Below, piece after piece: positions 46,781 through 59,393 of a stretch of 64,000 nucleotides of DNA; position 1 is the stretch's first letter; each line of letters begins with the position of its first letter. The notes under the pieces were generated by a model. That model was not told where the DNA came from, searched no databases, and saw nothing but the letters and a program-made list of their open reading frames with translations. The position numbers and the translations under genes are program-made. Origin of the DNA: Rhynchonema sp. JSB1_4 (Eukaryota > Nematoda > Chromadorea > Monhysterida > Xyalidae); assembly GCA_030248065.1 (NCBI GenBank), contig JASAMV010004458.1, positions 34,341-98,340 on the forward strand, in the 5' to 3' direction.

Positions 46781-47239
46781 TTAACTACACCAAATTTTAA
46801 CACAAAACTAGATCGCCCACACGTTTGAACGCAATGCTACATATAAGTGACCGCGCGTGCAATAACGGCTGAGATCTCGCCTCACAAAGGGTTTTCGTAC
46901 TTGTTGGGTCACCCTGTAGGTACATAAAATTCAACAACAGAGTATACACAGCTGATAAGAAGAGCTTATGTACAATAGTACGGTTTCGCTAGCCTGGTAT
47001 TTTTATTCTGAAATCGTACTCTGACGTACATATGTAAGTCCCTTGTCGTTCGAAATATCAGGAAGCTGTTACTGCTAATATCGATTATGTGTAAGTTCCT
47101 ATTTCCAATTGATCTGAAGGGTTGGATTCCGAGCAAAAACATACATGACTGCTGTGAGGTTGAGGCACTGTATAACGGTGCATTTCGTGCCGCCTTGGAC
47201 GAGAACTAAATGTTTGAAAAACAGTCAATGATTTTCCAG

Positions 47240-50200
47240 TGACTCTAGTGACTGGAGCGTCAGGTTTCGTGGGTATCCACTGCGTCAAGCAACTGCTCGA
47301 CAACGGATACCGTGTGCGAGCGACGGTGCGAAATCCAAACGATAAGAAAAAGTGCGACCCGATCAGGGCGCTGAACACAAGTTCGGACGCGAATCGATTG
47401 GAGATTGTGGCATTGGAATTGCAGAGCGAACAGGATGTGTTTGATAGGTATTCGGCTTGAGGTTGAATCTTCTATGTAACAGTGGCCACAGCAAGTCCCA
47501 ACTGTCATGTCACATTGGTTAATAGCGGCATTGGGTGCCCCCAAATCACTGCGCCTAGATGTAATTTACCACTGACGCACGTCGCTTGCTTCAAAGAAGT
47601 CTTCAAGACATCCTAATGTCACAATATTCCATCTAATTCGCCCCAGAGCGGTGTCCGGCTGCCACTTTGTGCTGCACGTGGCGTCACCGGTGAATCTGAG
47701 CCGAAAGACCAGCGATCGCGACAAGATCGTCCAGCCAGCCATGGAGGGCGTACGGCGCGTGTTGGAAGCGTGCAAAAATGCGGGCACCGTTCGAAGGGTG
47801 GTGCTGACAAGCTCGATTGCTGCGATCACAAGTGCGTCATGCGGTTGATAGTGGAACAACAAGGAACTTTGCAACTCTTTAACCGATTATTAAGTCTAAA
47901 TATGGGATAAGTCTCTGCAGGACTAAGCCGTTCGTTTTGATGACCGGTTAGACAGACTTGATCATAGTCAGGTTGAGCAGGTACATGACATTATATTAAA
48001 AACTGCAAGATTTGTAGGATAAAACGATCGGACATAAAGCTGCAATGTGGGCGGTATAGTCCGTCCACCAGCTCATGGCACTTTGTGTTGCTGCTGGCTG
48101 GTTTGGTCCCTTCCTCCACGTTCTAATGAAAGAGAAATCGAGTGTGAGAGATTTTGCAAAAAACTAAAAAAAATAATAAAATGTGTCGAAAACGATTGAA
48201 TTCGATCAATTTTAAAATTAAATTAAATTAAAATCTATAAAACACGTCGATTTCATAAAGACAGCAATTTAGGAGCAAAAATATTTTTTTTCGGAAACTC
48301 AATTTCTCTTTCATTAGAACGTGGAGGAAGGAAACAAGTCGGCCAGCAGCAACACAAAGTGCCATGAGCTGGTGGACGGACTATACATGAACATTACCGC
48401 CAAATAGACAGCATATTCGCTCCGAAAACACTGACGAGAAAATATTTTTTTGCAGTCAAGAAGGGATAATCATAATCAGGAAACTTGTCCAGAAAAAACC
48501 GCGCATGCATTTTGTCAAATCGCTGCTGTGGATGCAGCAAATGGCCAAATCTCAGAGGTCACATTCTTGCGTTCACACAGTTTTTGCCAGAACACGGATC
48601 GCCGGTCATGTTCCCCCCAGACAGATCACTTTGTGTCAACTAATGAACAGTGATTAGCACCGCACATTCTCAGCCGCCTGGGTGGTCTGACGTTGACGTG
48701 TCTGCTTTATGCAGTCGGGTACAACATTGGTTATAACAAAAAAATCGACAGAAAACGAGCTAAATACAACAAAAGAGAAACCGACCGCCAGCATGCATGT
48801 TTGCAGACTTGGGGAAGTTGCGAGCGAATGGCGGTCGTTACACGTTCAGTGAATCGGACTGGACCGATGTGACCGACGCGAGCATTGGACCGTATGAGGA
48901 GTCAAAGACACGCGCGGAACGACTCGCATGGGACTTTGTGCAGAACGAAAATGGTGCGTTGCGGCTACTGTCAGACTGAATATGGCCTCTCTCTTTCGCT
49001 TATTGTTCCGTGCATGCGAAGTTGGCCAGATATGACAAGGACAAGACGAAAGGTCTCAGATCAGTAGACCGGCAGTCAGTTTCTTAATCTTGTGCATCGA
49101 CACAGAGTGTATCTTCGACATGTCAAGTTGTCTCTGGAGCTAATAGCGTGACCTATTGCCCCGTTACTTGAGCTGGATGTGCTATTTTTGCCTTGAGGCA
49201 TAAACGTATACCATCAGGCATCTTTCCCACAGCAAAGCTGGTTGCACTGCGAAATGAGCTATTTTACGCCATACAATGGCTTAGCGATACAGACAAAGAC
49301 AGACAAGGAGAAAATAGATGACCGGTTTGAGCCTAGATTACGCCACCCGATTAATAACTCCCTTGAAACCCGGCTGTTGCAGCATGTCCCCGAAACAAGA
49401 CACAAGCCATCTTCCTTTAAGTCAGCTGTTTAGCCGGACCTGATCGCTGAAAAGAACCAAAAGATAAGAGCAAAAGCGCACGTGTCATTTGTCCGAAGCA
49501 TAGGCACATGCAAACAGCTGATTACCAGGCCGCACATACTGTAGCCTTTTCTGTTATCACTTTTCACCGACTTTTCAGTATCCTTCGATCTGGTGGCGAT
49601 CAATCCCGGCGCAATACTGGGCCCGATGCTGAGCAATGTCGACACTCCGAGCGCCGATGTATGCATGAAACATCAGAGGGTCACCCTGTGTTGTCAAGGA
49701 AAGTTGCCTTCAAAATTCGCTTTCAGTTTGTGAAGTTAGCATTGAACGGCAAGATGCGGCGTGTGCCCAAAATGGTGATGGCCTGCGTGGACGTGCGCGA
49801 TGTGGCCAAGGCACATCTGCTGGCACTGACCAAATACCAGGTATATAGGTTGCTAAGCTCTTTGTATAGATGAAGCATAACGGTTACCATGGTTGGTCTT
49901 GCCTTCAAACTTGGCATCTAATAAAATATCTTTGAAAAACAAAAAGCATTTGGATTAGAATGTCGTCACACCATGATGAATGTGGATGACACAAATCATC
50001 AGTCTCCGAATCACAAATCCATGTTATGATATTCAGGCTGGAGGCAAGCGAATCATCCTGGTCACCGAGCATCTGAGTTCGCTAGAATTCGCCGAATGTC
50101 TGGCCCTGGAATTCAAACCTAAAGGTATACACAGTGCGTAAAATACATGTACACAGCCCAACTGCTAGCTATGTACATAGATAAAGCTGGAATCAACATT

Positions 50201-50514
50201 CTTTTTCCAGGCTACAAGGTTGCGACGAAGCCGCTGCCACGTTGGATTGTCAACTTCGCATCGCATTTCAGCCAGATGGCCAAAGTGGTCAAGGAATACA
50301 TGGACTACGAGGCCACTTATGACAATTCGAACGTACGCAATTTTCAAACAAAAACTTTTTTGATTATGATTCAAGATTCTGCTTCAAACATTGCTAGCTG
50401 AAGAACGTGCTCGGCATGACCGACACTATTGCCGCACGACGCACTATTGTTGAGATGGGCTACAGTCTGATTGAGCACGGATTTGTGCCGAAGAAACCCA
50501 ACGATTCTAAATAA
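47240..50514 (+). CDS. Extended SDR / dihydroflavonol-reductase-like oxidoreductase
   Basis: Exons: 47240-47447, 47647-47831, 48807-48953, 49579-49658, 49727-49840, 50037-50124, 50211-50332, 50398-50514 (TAA), all in phase, about 353 aa. The start codon is not in the first exon seen (which opens after ATTTTCCAG with one base of the codon missing), so a short 5' exon remains to be found upstream. The NAD(P)-binding motif TGASGFVG, the strand LHVASPVN, the catalytic-site segment VVLTSSIAAI, the active-site YxxxK as YEESK, and the family segment CVDVRDVAKAHL are all present. This architecture fits NAD(P)-dependent 4-reductase/epimerase-like enzymes acting on small carbonyl compounds. The substrate cannot be told. 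There is no signal peptide, so a cytosolic location is inferred. A TIR element sits in the intron 47832-48806. Confidence 0.85.
48055..48385. mobile_element. TA-flanked MITE with ~90-bp TIRs in an intron
   Basis: TATAGTCCGTCCACCAGCTC is mirrored by GAGCTGGTGGACGGACTATA. The complementarity runs on through the CAGCAGCAACACAAAGTG and CTTTCATTAGAACGTGGAGG regions. The core is AT-rich and non-coding. The terminus resembles that of the element at 26178. Confidence 0.8.
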
Positions 50515-51641
50515 GCTGAATGATTAATTTATTTTGTCTTGCCTTGCCTTTCGGTTATTTTGAAAATTATGATGCTCATCCCGCTAGCTCTAGCTCCCAT
50601 GATTATCGGACACAAAACTTTTTTATCAGATTATGCGATAGTGTTACAGTGGGGCCTGATCAATTGGGGCCCGATCGACTGGGGCCAGACCGGACAAACG
50701 TAACGGAATGAGCATAAGCTCGTACCCAGTTAAGCCTGGCCCGAAAGCCCAGGCCTTAGCTTCATCCCTTGTTGGTCCAGACCCGAGTTGATATAGCAAG
50801 TCCCAGTAGCCGGGCCCCCTGCAACGGACTAAATGGAGTGATCAATACACATTTTAAAGAAAAAGCAGGAAAATCGGCCAATTAATCAATCTCGTGTTAG
50901 AACACAGGCAAAACGATTTTACAAAGCTGTTTAGCAGAACCATTGTTGCTTCAGCACTTTTGACCAACGAAACACATTGAAGAGGCACAAAACTGCAAAA
51001 GCATTGTTCTGAACGAACAATGCAACATATGGTAAGAAGACTGAAAAAAGATTAGCTATCAAAACTTCCTACAAATGAGACAGTTAGAAATACACCCAAA
51101 CAAAGCAATACACTAAAAACAATGCAAATGACTATAGCGAGCTGACTGTATTAAATTCTACGAGCTCACGCGAAGAGCCAAAGACCTAAAATATACCTAT
51201 GTACCTAATTGCATGCGTCAATGTTGAGAAAAATAAAATGATGAACGAGGCAAGAGCACCAAGGCAAGCGAATAAAGGCGAAACGCTTAGTGAATAAGTA
51301 AGACTGCGGTAAAAAGCTGGGTCAAAAGGCTGAATTGGTTAAGAAAGAGGCAATTCTGAGACGGTACACAATGCACCAAGGCAACTGAGCTTGTACTGTA
51401 CTTTCTTCGCATTGTACTCTCTGGGCCAAACGATCATTAAGGAGGTAAAAAATTGCGTTTGAAAATCAAAAGCATTGAATAAAAGCGACATCAAACTTTC
51501 TTACAATGCGATACGGTATTTCCAAGAAAATCCAAATTCACATAAATTCGGTATCTAAAATAAAAAACAACGAAACGTCTAACGATGGTTACGAGCCATT
51601 TTTGGTGACAGGAATAAACATGAAGACAAAGAAGACCAGGC
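50515..51641. other. Intergenic between convergent genes
   Basis: This is the spacer between the 3' ends of the oxidoreductase (plus) and the RBR ligase (minus). A short run of GGGGCCTGATCAATTGGGGC-like units lies at about 50652-50695. I see nothing else to annotate. Confidence 0.6.
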
Positions 51642-54600
51642 CTAGCTGTCCATTTCCTCAACTTTAGTCTCCGGATCTTCAACAGCGCCGTTCACCCCAT
51701 TGGTTATCGCCGCCGCGGCTGTCGAAGTCTGGAAGACGAAGTTAAAAAATTGAGTTTGATCAAGGACTACAAAAAAATAAAGCAAATTCAGATTACTAAC
51801 GCTTGTGCCGTTTTGCTGCGGCTCAGATGTGGTTGTTGGTTCGGCCTTTATCACCCGACGTGTCTGACGTCGTTGCATCTGTGCTCTGTACTGCTGCACA
51901 GCGTCTTGTAGCTCTTCGGCGGCTTCCAGTTGCTCGGTCGTTGGGGCGTCTGGAAAAATCATGCAGTTTTACATTGATTTCACAGCTCCAGTTATGTTTG
52001 TGTTCGTCACTCCGTCACCATCTTGTTGAGCAGCAGCTGGCGCTCCAACCTCACGTGCGGTGTTGGTTTCGCTTGCAGTTGATGTGTTCTGAAACATTAA
52101 AAACAGGACGGAAGAAATAATTTTACGGCATTATAATAAAGTTAAGTTAAAATTGGTAAGGGGTAAATCATTCTGCGCACCTGATATAATCGAAGTGTTT
52201 GTTTCAGAGCTTCCAGCTTCTCCCTGCACTCTGTTTCGGCTTTGGCTCGCTCTTTCTTGTTGGCTTCCTTCGCCACATTTGCACTTCGGATCATTTCGGC
52301 AGTTTTGGCGGCAATCTATAAATGGAAGTCATAAAATATCGGATTGAGGTCGATTTGTTGTCAGATAATCGGTCGATAATTAGACAACTTTCAAATCAAA
52401 CCGTTGCTTCACGTTCAGCTCGTCTTTTCTCCAGTTCGGCAATTTGTTGTCGCAAGGCCTCCTCGGTATCTTCGTCTGCAGCGATCTCTTCACGCAAACG
52501 GTCCTGTTGTGCTTGCAGCCGTCTGTCTCGTTGTTGTGCATCCGCTGCCAGCGCTCCGACGCGTTGACGAACGTTCTAAGAGTAGAACTGTTGATTGGTA
52601 GATTTCACAGCACCTAGACCAACAGAAAGGAAGAAAAGAACCGACCTGAATTTCCCTCTTCACTTCGCGAACCAGGCCGGCGTCGTTTGCGAGGATTTGC
52701 TCGCCAGGCTCGATCTCACTTGACAGCGGTTGTTGTTCTGCCGCCTGGGCAACGTTATCAGCAGGGTGGTCAGCCGGTTGGCGGTTCTCCCGGGCTTGCT
52801 GTGGGACTGGTGGCTGAAAACACGCAGAAAGTAAGTATTATATATACAGTACAGTACATAACAGACATAAAAACATGGCTGTTTAGCCCGCTTCGCATTA
52901 CAACCAACAGTGCCAGGCTTCAGCCCAATGCGCCATGGCAGTCTGGTACAACTGCACCCACAAATCTAACCACTGTAAACCGGAGGAATCCACCTAAAGC
53001 CCCAGGGACTGTAAGGGAAAATATTGGTGGAAAATGAGCCCGCCAACCAAAAAATCCAATTAGAGCCCCGCGGGCTTTAAGCGAAAAATTTGGAGTTTTT
53101 AGCAGTGTTAGTAGAGAAACTTTAGGGCACATTTTGACATTCTGATTCCATTTTTGAACCTGATTATAAGGATATTTCATCCAAAACAACCGAACCGTGG
53201 CAAAACAACCGCAAAACAACGGAAAACTGCCATATTTTGTCCTTGGACCAGTAATTGAGGGCTCTGGGCTCTATTTGGGGGCTTCAAGAGAAAACTCCGG
53301 TACAGATAAAAGGAATAACAAGGAAATAAAAATTTGTGTACTTCACCTGGTTCTCTGCAGCCTGCGTCTGCGGTTGCCCACGTCGATTTCTGTTCAAATG
53401 AATCACCAGCTCATCAGCAAATCGACTGTAGTCTCGAGTCAGCCGATCTTCATGATCCAGCCACTTGAACAGCTGAGCAGTTGCCGGTCGGTTTTCGTCA
53501 ACTTCCAGCAATGCTGAATATCAGAGTTGGAATGAAGGAATAGAAAAAAAAACAAAAAAACAGAGGTTGTTATCATTCGATGCATGAAAAAAACAGAGAC
53601 GATAGTTCTTGTTTACCCACCTTTTCGCAGGTCGTTGAGATCATTACGCAACAGCGTTGTGCGACGTCCAATTTGTCCTCGCATGCGGTGGATCGCGTCC
53701 ATGTCTGGTGGATTTCGATGCAGTTGTGGAGGCAGGTACGCATCATGCTCATCTGAAGACACGTTCTTCTTCAACAATGTTTAAAGTGCAACCGTGCGGC
53801 AAGAGCACTGCTTATGTACTGCATTAACATGTTTCTTTAAATACGTTGAACCCAAAAGCGTGGTATTGCTTCAGTCAGTATTCTCGCTGCTAAATAAGCA
53901 ATGCCACCACGGATCAGCTCACTATCTACAGGTCAATGCGTCCACAGTACCCACCTTCATTTGCCACAGGTCCAGTCCTCCGTTCGACCATTCTTCGAGC
54001 CCTCATCAACGCCACGCGCAATCGCAGCAGGTGCGCATCGGCCGTCTCAATGTCGGCGCGCGTCCGCCGCTGTCCGTGTGACACTTGTTCTTGATCGGCT
54101 ACTTGCGGCAACGATTTCAGTTTCCGATTTAGCAGTTCCTTTTCTTTCTCGACATCGGCGATCATTTTCTTCAGCTGCGTGATGTGCTCCGCGTAATTAT
54201 CGGTGTTCGTGTCGACCTTTTGGGTCATTTCGCGTAGCACCATTATCAACTCTTCCTTATCGTTCAACTGTCGCGCCAGAATTGCGCGACGTTCTTGGGC
54301 ATCGTTGCCAGCTTCTTTGGCTTCAAATTTCGCCCGCTCTACTCGGGCCAGCAATCGACTACGCGTGTTCAGCAGTTCTCTTGCTTGTACTGGGTCGTTC
54401 GTGCCAACTTGGTCCATTCTTTGTTGCACGGCTTCCAGCTCTGACAGCAACCTCTGCAGCATGTTCTCACGATCCTTCGATAACGCCTGCTTGGCTTTCG
54501 GTGACTGACGATTACTTATGACGTCTTGCTCTCGAGCAAGAATGTCAAATGCAGTTTGCTCTTGCTCTGTGAAGTTTCGTCGCAGCGTTTGTGACAGGTT

Positions 54601-57600
54601 GAACAGTTCGTCGTTCACAAGCCGGGGGCGGTCTTCTTGTTGCTGTTGTTGCGCTGCGTTTCTTCCCGGTCGCGCGTCATCAGGCCGGGCAGCTGGCGGC
54701 GGCATTTGTTCAGCCCGCTGTTGCGCCGCCTCCTGACCCAGATGCTCTTGGATGAATACACGGCGACGCTCATAATCTGCCCTGATTCTTTCACGTCGTT
54801 CCTGCTCAAGCCGCGCACGTGCTTGAATTATTGCCTCATCACGCTCTCGTTGTGCTTCTTCCCGTCGTTGGCGTGCAGCAATACGAATCTGCTCCCTCTG
54901 AGCGCGAATTATTTGCCGTTGACGAACTAGGTGACGGGGGACAGCCTCTTCTGCTTCATCCTGTGGGTTTCCCACATATAAATACAAGTGTCCTGCTCCC
55001 TGACGATCTAACACCGGGTCCGCCGGGTAATGCAAGAATGGTTCTCGACGTTGTTCAGGGTTTGGCGGTCGCTGTTCCATGAGTTCGTCCAGACCTCGTC
55101 CCATCTGTCTGGCAGGAAGCAAGCCCACGTCATCACCACGACGGTCGACCAAATCACTGACGTTCACCTTGGCTGCAATCGGGAATTACAGGTAAGGTTG
55201 GATGTTGTGAATGAAGAAAACGAAAAAAGTTTGTGAAAAACTGGCACGACAAAGGCATATTGAAACAACGCCTCGCAAAGTACTGACCCTTTGGTGCTCC
55301 GTCACCATCCGCTGATCCATCTGCAGCCCTCTTTCGACCACTGTTGATCGCCGCATCTCTGGTCGGTGTAGGAACGCGACGATTCGGAAACAATCGTGCG
55401 TATTCAGCCTCTGCTTCCAGACCTGCTCGTTCAGCAACATCTGCGTGCACACTGTCCAGTGTGGAGTACGTCGGACACTTGCCACGACCGCCGGAGCTGT
55501 AAAGGCGCACTGCTGAATCATCACTCTTGCAAATGGCAATCGGTTTACTTCCATTGATGTGATCAGGGTTGGATTAAAAAAATTTTTATTATGAACTTTA
55601 AAAAAACTTTCTAAATTTTTTTTAAGAAATCACTTTTTTATTCCGGACCACCAAAAAAATTGGTTTCTTGAAGAATGAAATTGCTGCAATCATGTTAGTT
55701 ATGTAGGTACATATGTTTTGAGGGATACAAAAGAGAACTTTTCCACTGACCTGCATGCTTACGTCGATTGCTTGCGATCTAATCCCTTTGGTTATGACTT
55801 TGAGAACCTCGAAGCCAACTCTGTGGGTTTACATGACAAAGGGAAGGCCAACCTTCTGTTTGTGAATTAGTGGATGAATTTGAAGAGAGATAAAGACTTA
55901 CAGCACACTCATTTTGTGTCACAAAAGCAACAAATGACTAATCCACGACCACTGCAAACAGGCGAGCAACGTGGAGTCTGTCGATAGCATACGACACGCT
56001 CAATAACTACACAGTATACGGTAGGGGGTATTCTACATATATTATACATGCAAAGGTTGCTGGGATGTCTGGAAATTGCAGGTGTTTATCACAAGACCAT
56101 TACAAACTGAAATATAAGCGCCGCAGGCGATTTTTTGAGAATCATGAGCAATAAAACGCATGAAAACCTGCTTTTTTACCTTAAAAAGTGAGAAAATAAC
56201 GAAAAAAAGTTTAAAAAAATCATAAAAAAGTGGACTTACATTATAAAATTTTACAATAAACAAATTTTTTGCAAAAATTTTTTTTTTACTTCTTTTTAAT
56301 CCAACCCTGGATATGATACATACCTCTTGTCGAAATGATCATAGCTGTTCGCGTCCACTTCCTTGCGGCAAACGTAGCAAATCGAGGTACCACAACGAGG
56401 ACACCGAATCTTGTTACAACCACCTTCTTTTATCAAGCTGAAACAAATCAGTGCTCTAAGATTAGGATTACGGGCTTGTGAAAGATCCCTCTCCCTTACG
56501 ATGTGTTGCAACGCGGACATTTTCTGATGAACGCCTCGGCAATGCGTCCTTCGATGTGCGTTCGATGATGCGTTTCATCATCGGTCTCCACTTCTTCGCA
56601 TCTCAGAGGGATGTGCGACTCACGTTGACAATCGCTGGAAGATCAAGACGTGCGCACATTTGTAAAAGTTGCGAGTGTTGAGCAGCACGAAAGCATACCG
56701 GCATGATTTCTTTCTACAGTCGGGGTTCAGGCAGTGAAAGACTCGATCCTCTTGATTTTCGTTCACCACCGTGTAGTCACAGAACGGGCACTGTTCTTCG
56801 TTTTCGAGTGCTGCGCGACGAATGCTCTCCCGACCTGGAATGTAATAAATAATGAGTCATGTGTAGAGTGAAGCAGTATCGATTCATAACTGTAATGATA
56901 AACAAAGACAGACCAGCGTAGTTGAGCAACAGAGACAGCGTCGACGGTGCAATCAAACGACGGTACTTGTGCTCGGGTATGGTAGCAGTGCAACCATTTC
57001 CATGATGTAAACACTTCACTTCATGGCCTCCTGAAGGATATGAGGCGTTCTATTGATTATCTTTAGTATGTGAACTACAACAATGCATGAGATAGAAATG
57101 GGTCTAACCTTCACTCAGAATAGCGTCGATATGTCGACGCAAGCAATTGGCGCAGAAATGATGTCGTTCAGTTCCGTTTTCATCCGTTTCACCACAGTTG
57201 AGCATCTCCTCGGGAAGCACATCCTCATCCGTGCAGATCTCACACACACCCAGCTGGCCTCGTTCACGAGCCTCTGTGACACGAGCCTCACGCTGAGCTT
57301 GACGTCGCTGCATTTCGGCTGAAGGAATACATACATGGTTTCAAGTGAATTGTTAGGTATGTACATGCATGTGTACATACATAGCTACTGTACATGTTGT
57401 GAGAATAGGACCATGAATGTCAAACGAAGTAATGCACACCTTCAATTCGTTCTCGATTCAAGATGAACTGCAGTTCACGAAAGAATTCCTCGTCGAATTC
57501 CTCCGGCCACGGATGTCGGTCAGCATTCGTTGGTCTCAACGATCGTCGTTGTGGTACATCTTTCAAACGTTCGGGCAGTTTCTCTTTGTTGATGGCGTCC

Positions 57601-59393
57601 TCGCGCTTGTCACGGCCTTCATTGTCTGCACGGATAATAAGCAACATTGCAGATTTGTTGAAACTCTTGTTGTAAAATAGTGCTAAGACCATGTAGGTAC
57701 ATAATGTTGACTCACTTTCGCGCAAGAACTGCACAGTTGGCGTCAGAACATTTCCATGTTCTTGCAGAAGTTCTCGGAGGAAGTCCTCCGTTAGATGTTG
57801 ATAGTTGTTGAAGAGCCAAGCCTGAACAAATGGTTACACTGTGATTTCATTCACTGACAAATATACATACTGTATCTCGAATTAACACACCTGCGCATGC
57901 GCCACGTATCGCGTCGTTGTAGCTCGCTCCCGGTTGTTGTAGTGAGCAATCGGGTTGAGTTGGATGCGTAAGAAATGGTTGACATCAAATCTGTTCCGGT
58001 CCAGAAACTCGGTGCGCAGTTGTTCGTTGCGCTCGCTAGTTTGGCGATCGATCAGTTTTGGGTACGTTCCACTGGTCATCACTGAAACATCATATACATA
58101 TATTATGAACTGTTGAGCACCAACGGCTGACAGTCAAGAAGGGTTGGTAAAACACACATTCAACAATCTCCGGATGGCTTTTGCCCAGTCTCAACTGCTT
58201 CAGCACGAAGTCAGGGTCCACATCCGGGAATACTTCGACGATCATGTCGACCGGCGGGCGATCGCTCTGGAAAGGTGTGTACAGGGTTGTGAACTGCAGA
58301 GTTTTTATTTGCTTTTCAATTCCACCGCAACCAACCTGTGTGGTCATGAAATACAAAATATGGTTGATATTTTCGAAACGGTGTAAAGGTCAGTTGGGGG
58401 TGTAAAGGTCGGTGGAAAGCTCGGTCGACAGCTCAGTGTGATAGACCTCGGTGTAAACTTGAAACATTCCACGTTAATAACAGGCAATGTTTCACGTTTA
58501 CACCGAGCCATGCGCCGACCGAGCTTTCGATCGAACTTTAGGGCGCGGCCAGGTAGATGCGGACTGCGGACTGCGGACATTGAAAAAATTCTATGTCCAA
58601 TGTCCGCAGTCCGCAGTCCGCATCTACCTGGCCGCACTTGCGGACTGCGGACAATCGAAACATTTCTTTGATTGTATTTGCCAGTAAGCATACAACTACA
58701 GGGTTGTAAATATGCAAATTTCAACACCGTGAATAATATTCTGTTGTCTTCTGCTGTTGCCTGAAACATCCATGTAATATCTGCCAACTCACCATAATCA
58801 ATTGCCAACACACGCGCAACTGACGACTGCCACGCACACACAACAGTAAACACAGAATAAGGGCACACACGTTGGAATGTTTCATGGTATTGGTATTGAA
58901 TGGCAGGCAACAGGGTAGGATTTCACATTGCAATATATTCACAACCCTGTAGTTGTATATCGCACTAGCAAACACAATCAAAAAATGTTTCGATTGTCCG
59001 CAAACCGCAGTCCGCAACTGCGGCCAGGTAGATGCGGACTGCGGACATTGGACATAGTTTTTTTTTCAATGTCCACAGTCCGCATCTACCTGGCCGCGCC
59101 CTTACACCCAGTCCGCATCTACCTGGCCGCGCCCTTACACCGACCTTTACGCCCAACTGACCTTTACACCGTTTCGAAAATTCCACCCTATGTATGCAGA
59201 CCGGTCAAAGTCAAGGCTAACGAGCAACTGCCACTACCTAAGTGAAATTATTCGTTAAAACATCCATTGCTACCTGCGTGCTGGCTTCGGATCCCGCCGG
59301 CGAACCAACAGACGCACGTGCGCCTGACGATCCGGCGCGATCGGGCGTTCCGCCGCTTTTAGATGACGATCCTGGCTGATCCTTGTCAGACAT
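51642..59393 (-). CDS. RNF216: RBR E3 ubiquitin ligase of RNF216/TRIAD3 type with long coiled-coil tail
   Basis: Twenty minus-strand exons: 59393-59274, 58266-58158, 58081-57891, 57821-57716, 57625-57440, 57318-57109, 57030-56914, 56834-56699, 56634-56500, 56437-56324, 55496-55288, 55172-53955, 53752-53621, 53513-53347, 52813-52646, 52575-52402, 52315-52181, 52088-52019, 51949-51801, 51728-51642. Phases all match: 1310 aa. The RBR spans about residues 255-500. RING1 starts at CEICTDEDVLPEEM..FCANC, the IBR carries CPFCDY..HCLNPDCRKKSC, and RING2 holds the expected catalytic Cys in KEGGCNKIRC, then YVCRKEVDANSYDHF and the TRIAD3-type GKCPTYSTLDSVHADVAERAG. Vertebrate RNF216 builds ubiquitin chains. 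After residue 545 comes about 760 residues of Arg/Glu/Gln-rich coiled coil, unlike the short Pro-rich tail of human RNF216. Introns 1 and 10 each hold a transposon. Confidence 0.9.
55566..56307. mobile_element. 742-bp TIR element in an RNF216 intron
   Basis: GGGTTGGATTAAAAA at the left and TTTTTAATCCAACCC at the right form 15-bp perfect inverted ends. The interior is AT-rich, with no transposase ORF. It lies between the exon ending at 56324 and the exon starting at 55496, so its right end sits only 17 bp from the exon carrying RING2. Confidence 0.75.
58369..59181. mobile_element. 0.8-kb nested palindromic element in RNF216 intron 1
   Basis: ATTTTCGAAACGGTGTAAAG is mirrored by CTTTACACCGTTTCGAAAAT at the other end. 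Inside are two large hairpins (about 58540-58640 and 59015-59095) built on GCGGCCAGGTAGATGCGGAC and its inverse, plus a further mirrored pair (about 58660-58715 and 58935-58995). The segment is thus palindromic at several nested scales and has no coding content. Confidence 0.8.

Larger units (their letters stand above)
44693..46916. mobile_element. Composite TIR element with two nested insertions
   Basis: The left end CAGGGTGACTCAAAAAGTAC is mirrored by the right end (in reverse CAGGGTGACCCAACAAGTAC). Homology continues for about 60 bp into GTGAGGCG..TCTCAGCCG on both sides, which suits a mariner-type terminus. Inside lie a 140-bp palindrome (44755-44895) and the third palindromic TTAA element (45090-46780). 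Without these the outer element would be only about 400 bp, so it is a MITE that later received two insertions. Confidence 0.65.

Noticed and set aside
53926..54930. Plus-strand Ser/Cys/Arg-rich ORFs over the large RNF216 exon
   Set aside because: They are shadows of the 406-codon coiled-coil exon on the minus strand.
58344..59245. ORFs up to 188 codons on both strands
   Set aside because: They lie in the nested palindrome in RNF216 intron 1 and mirror each other.
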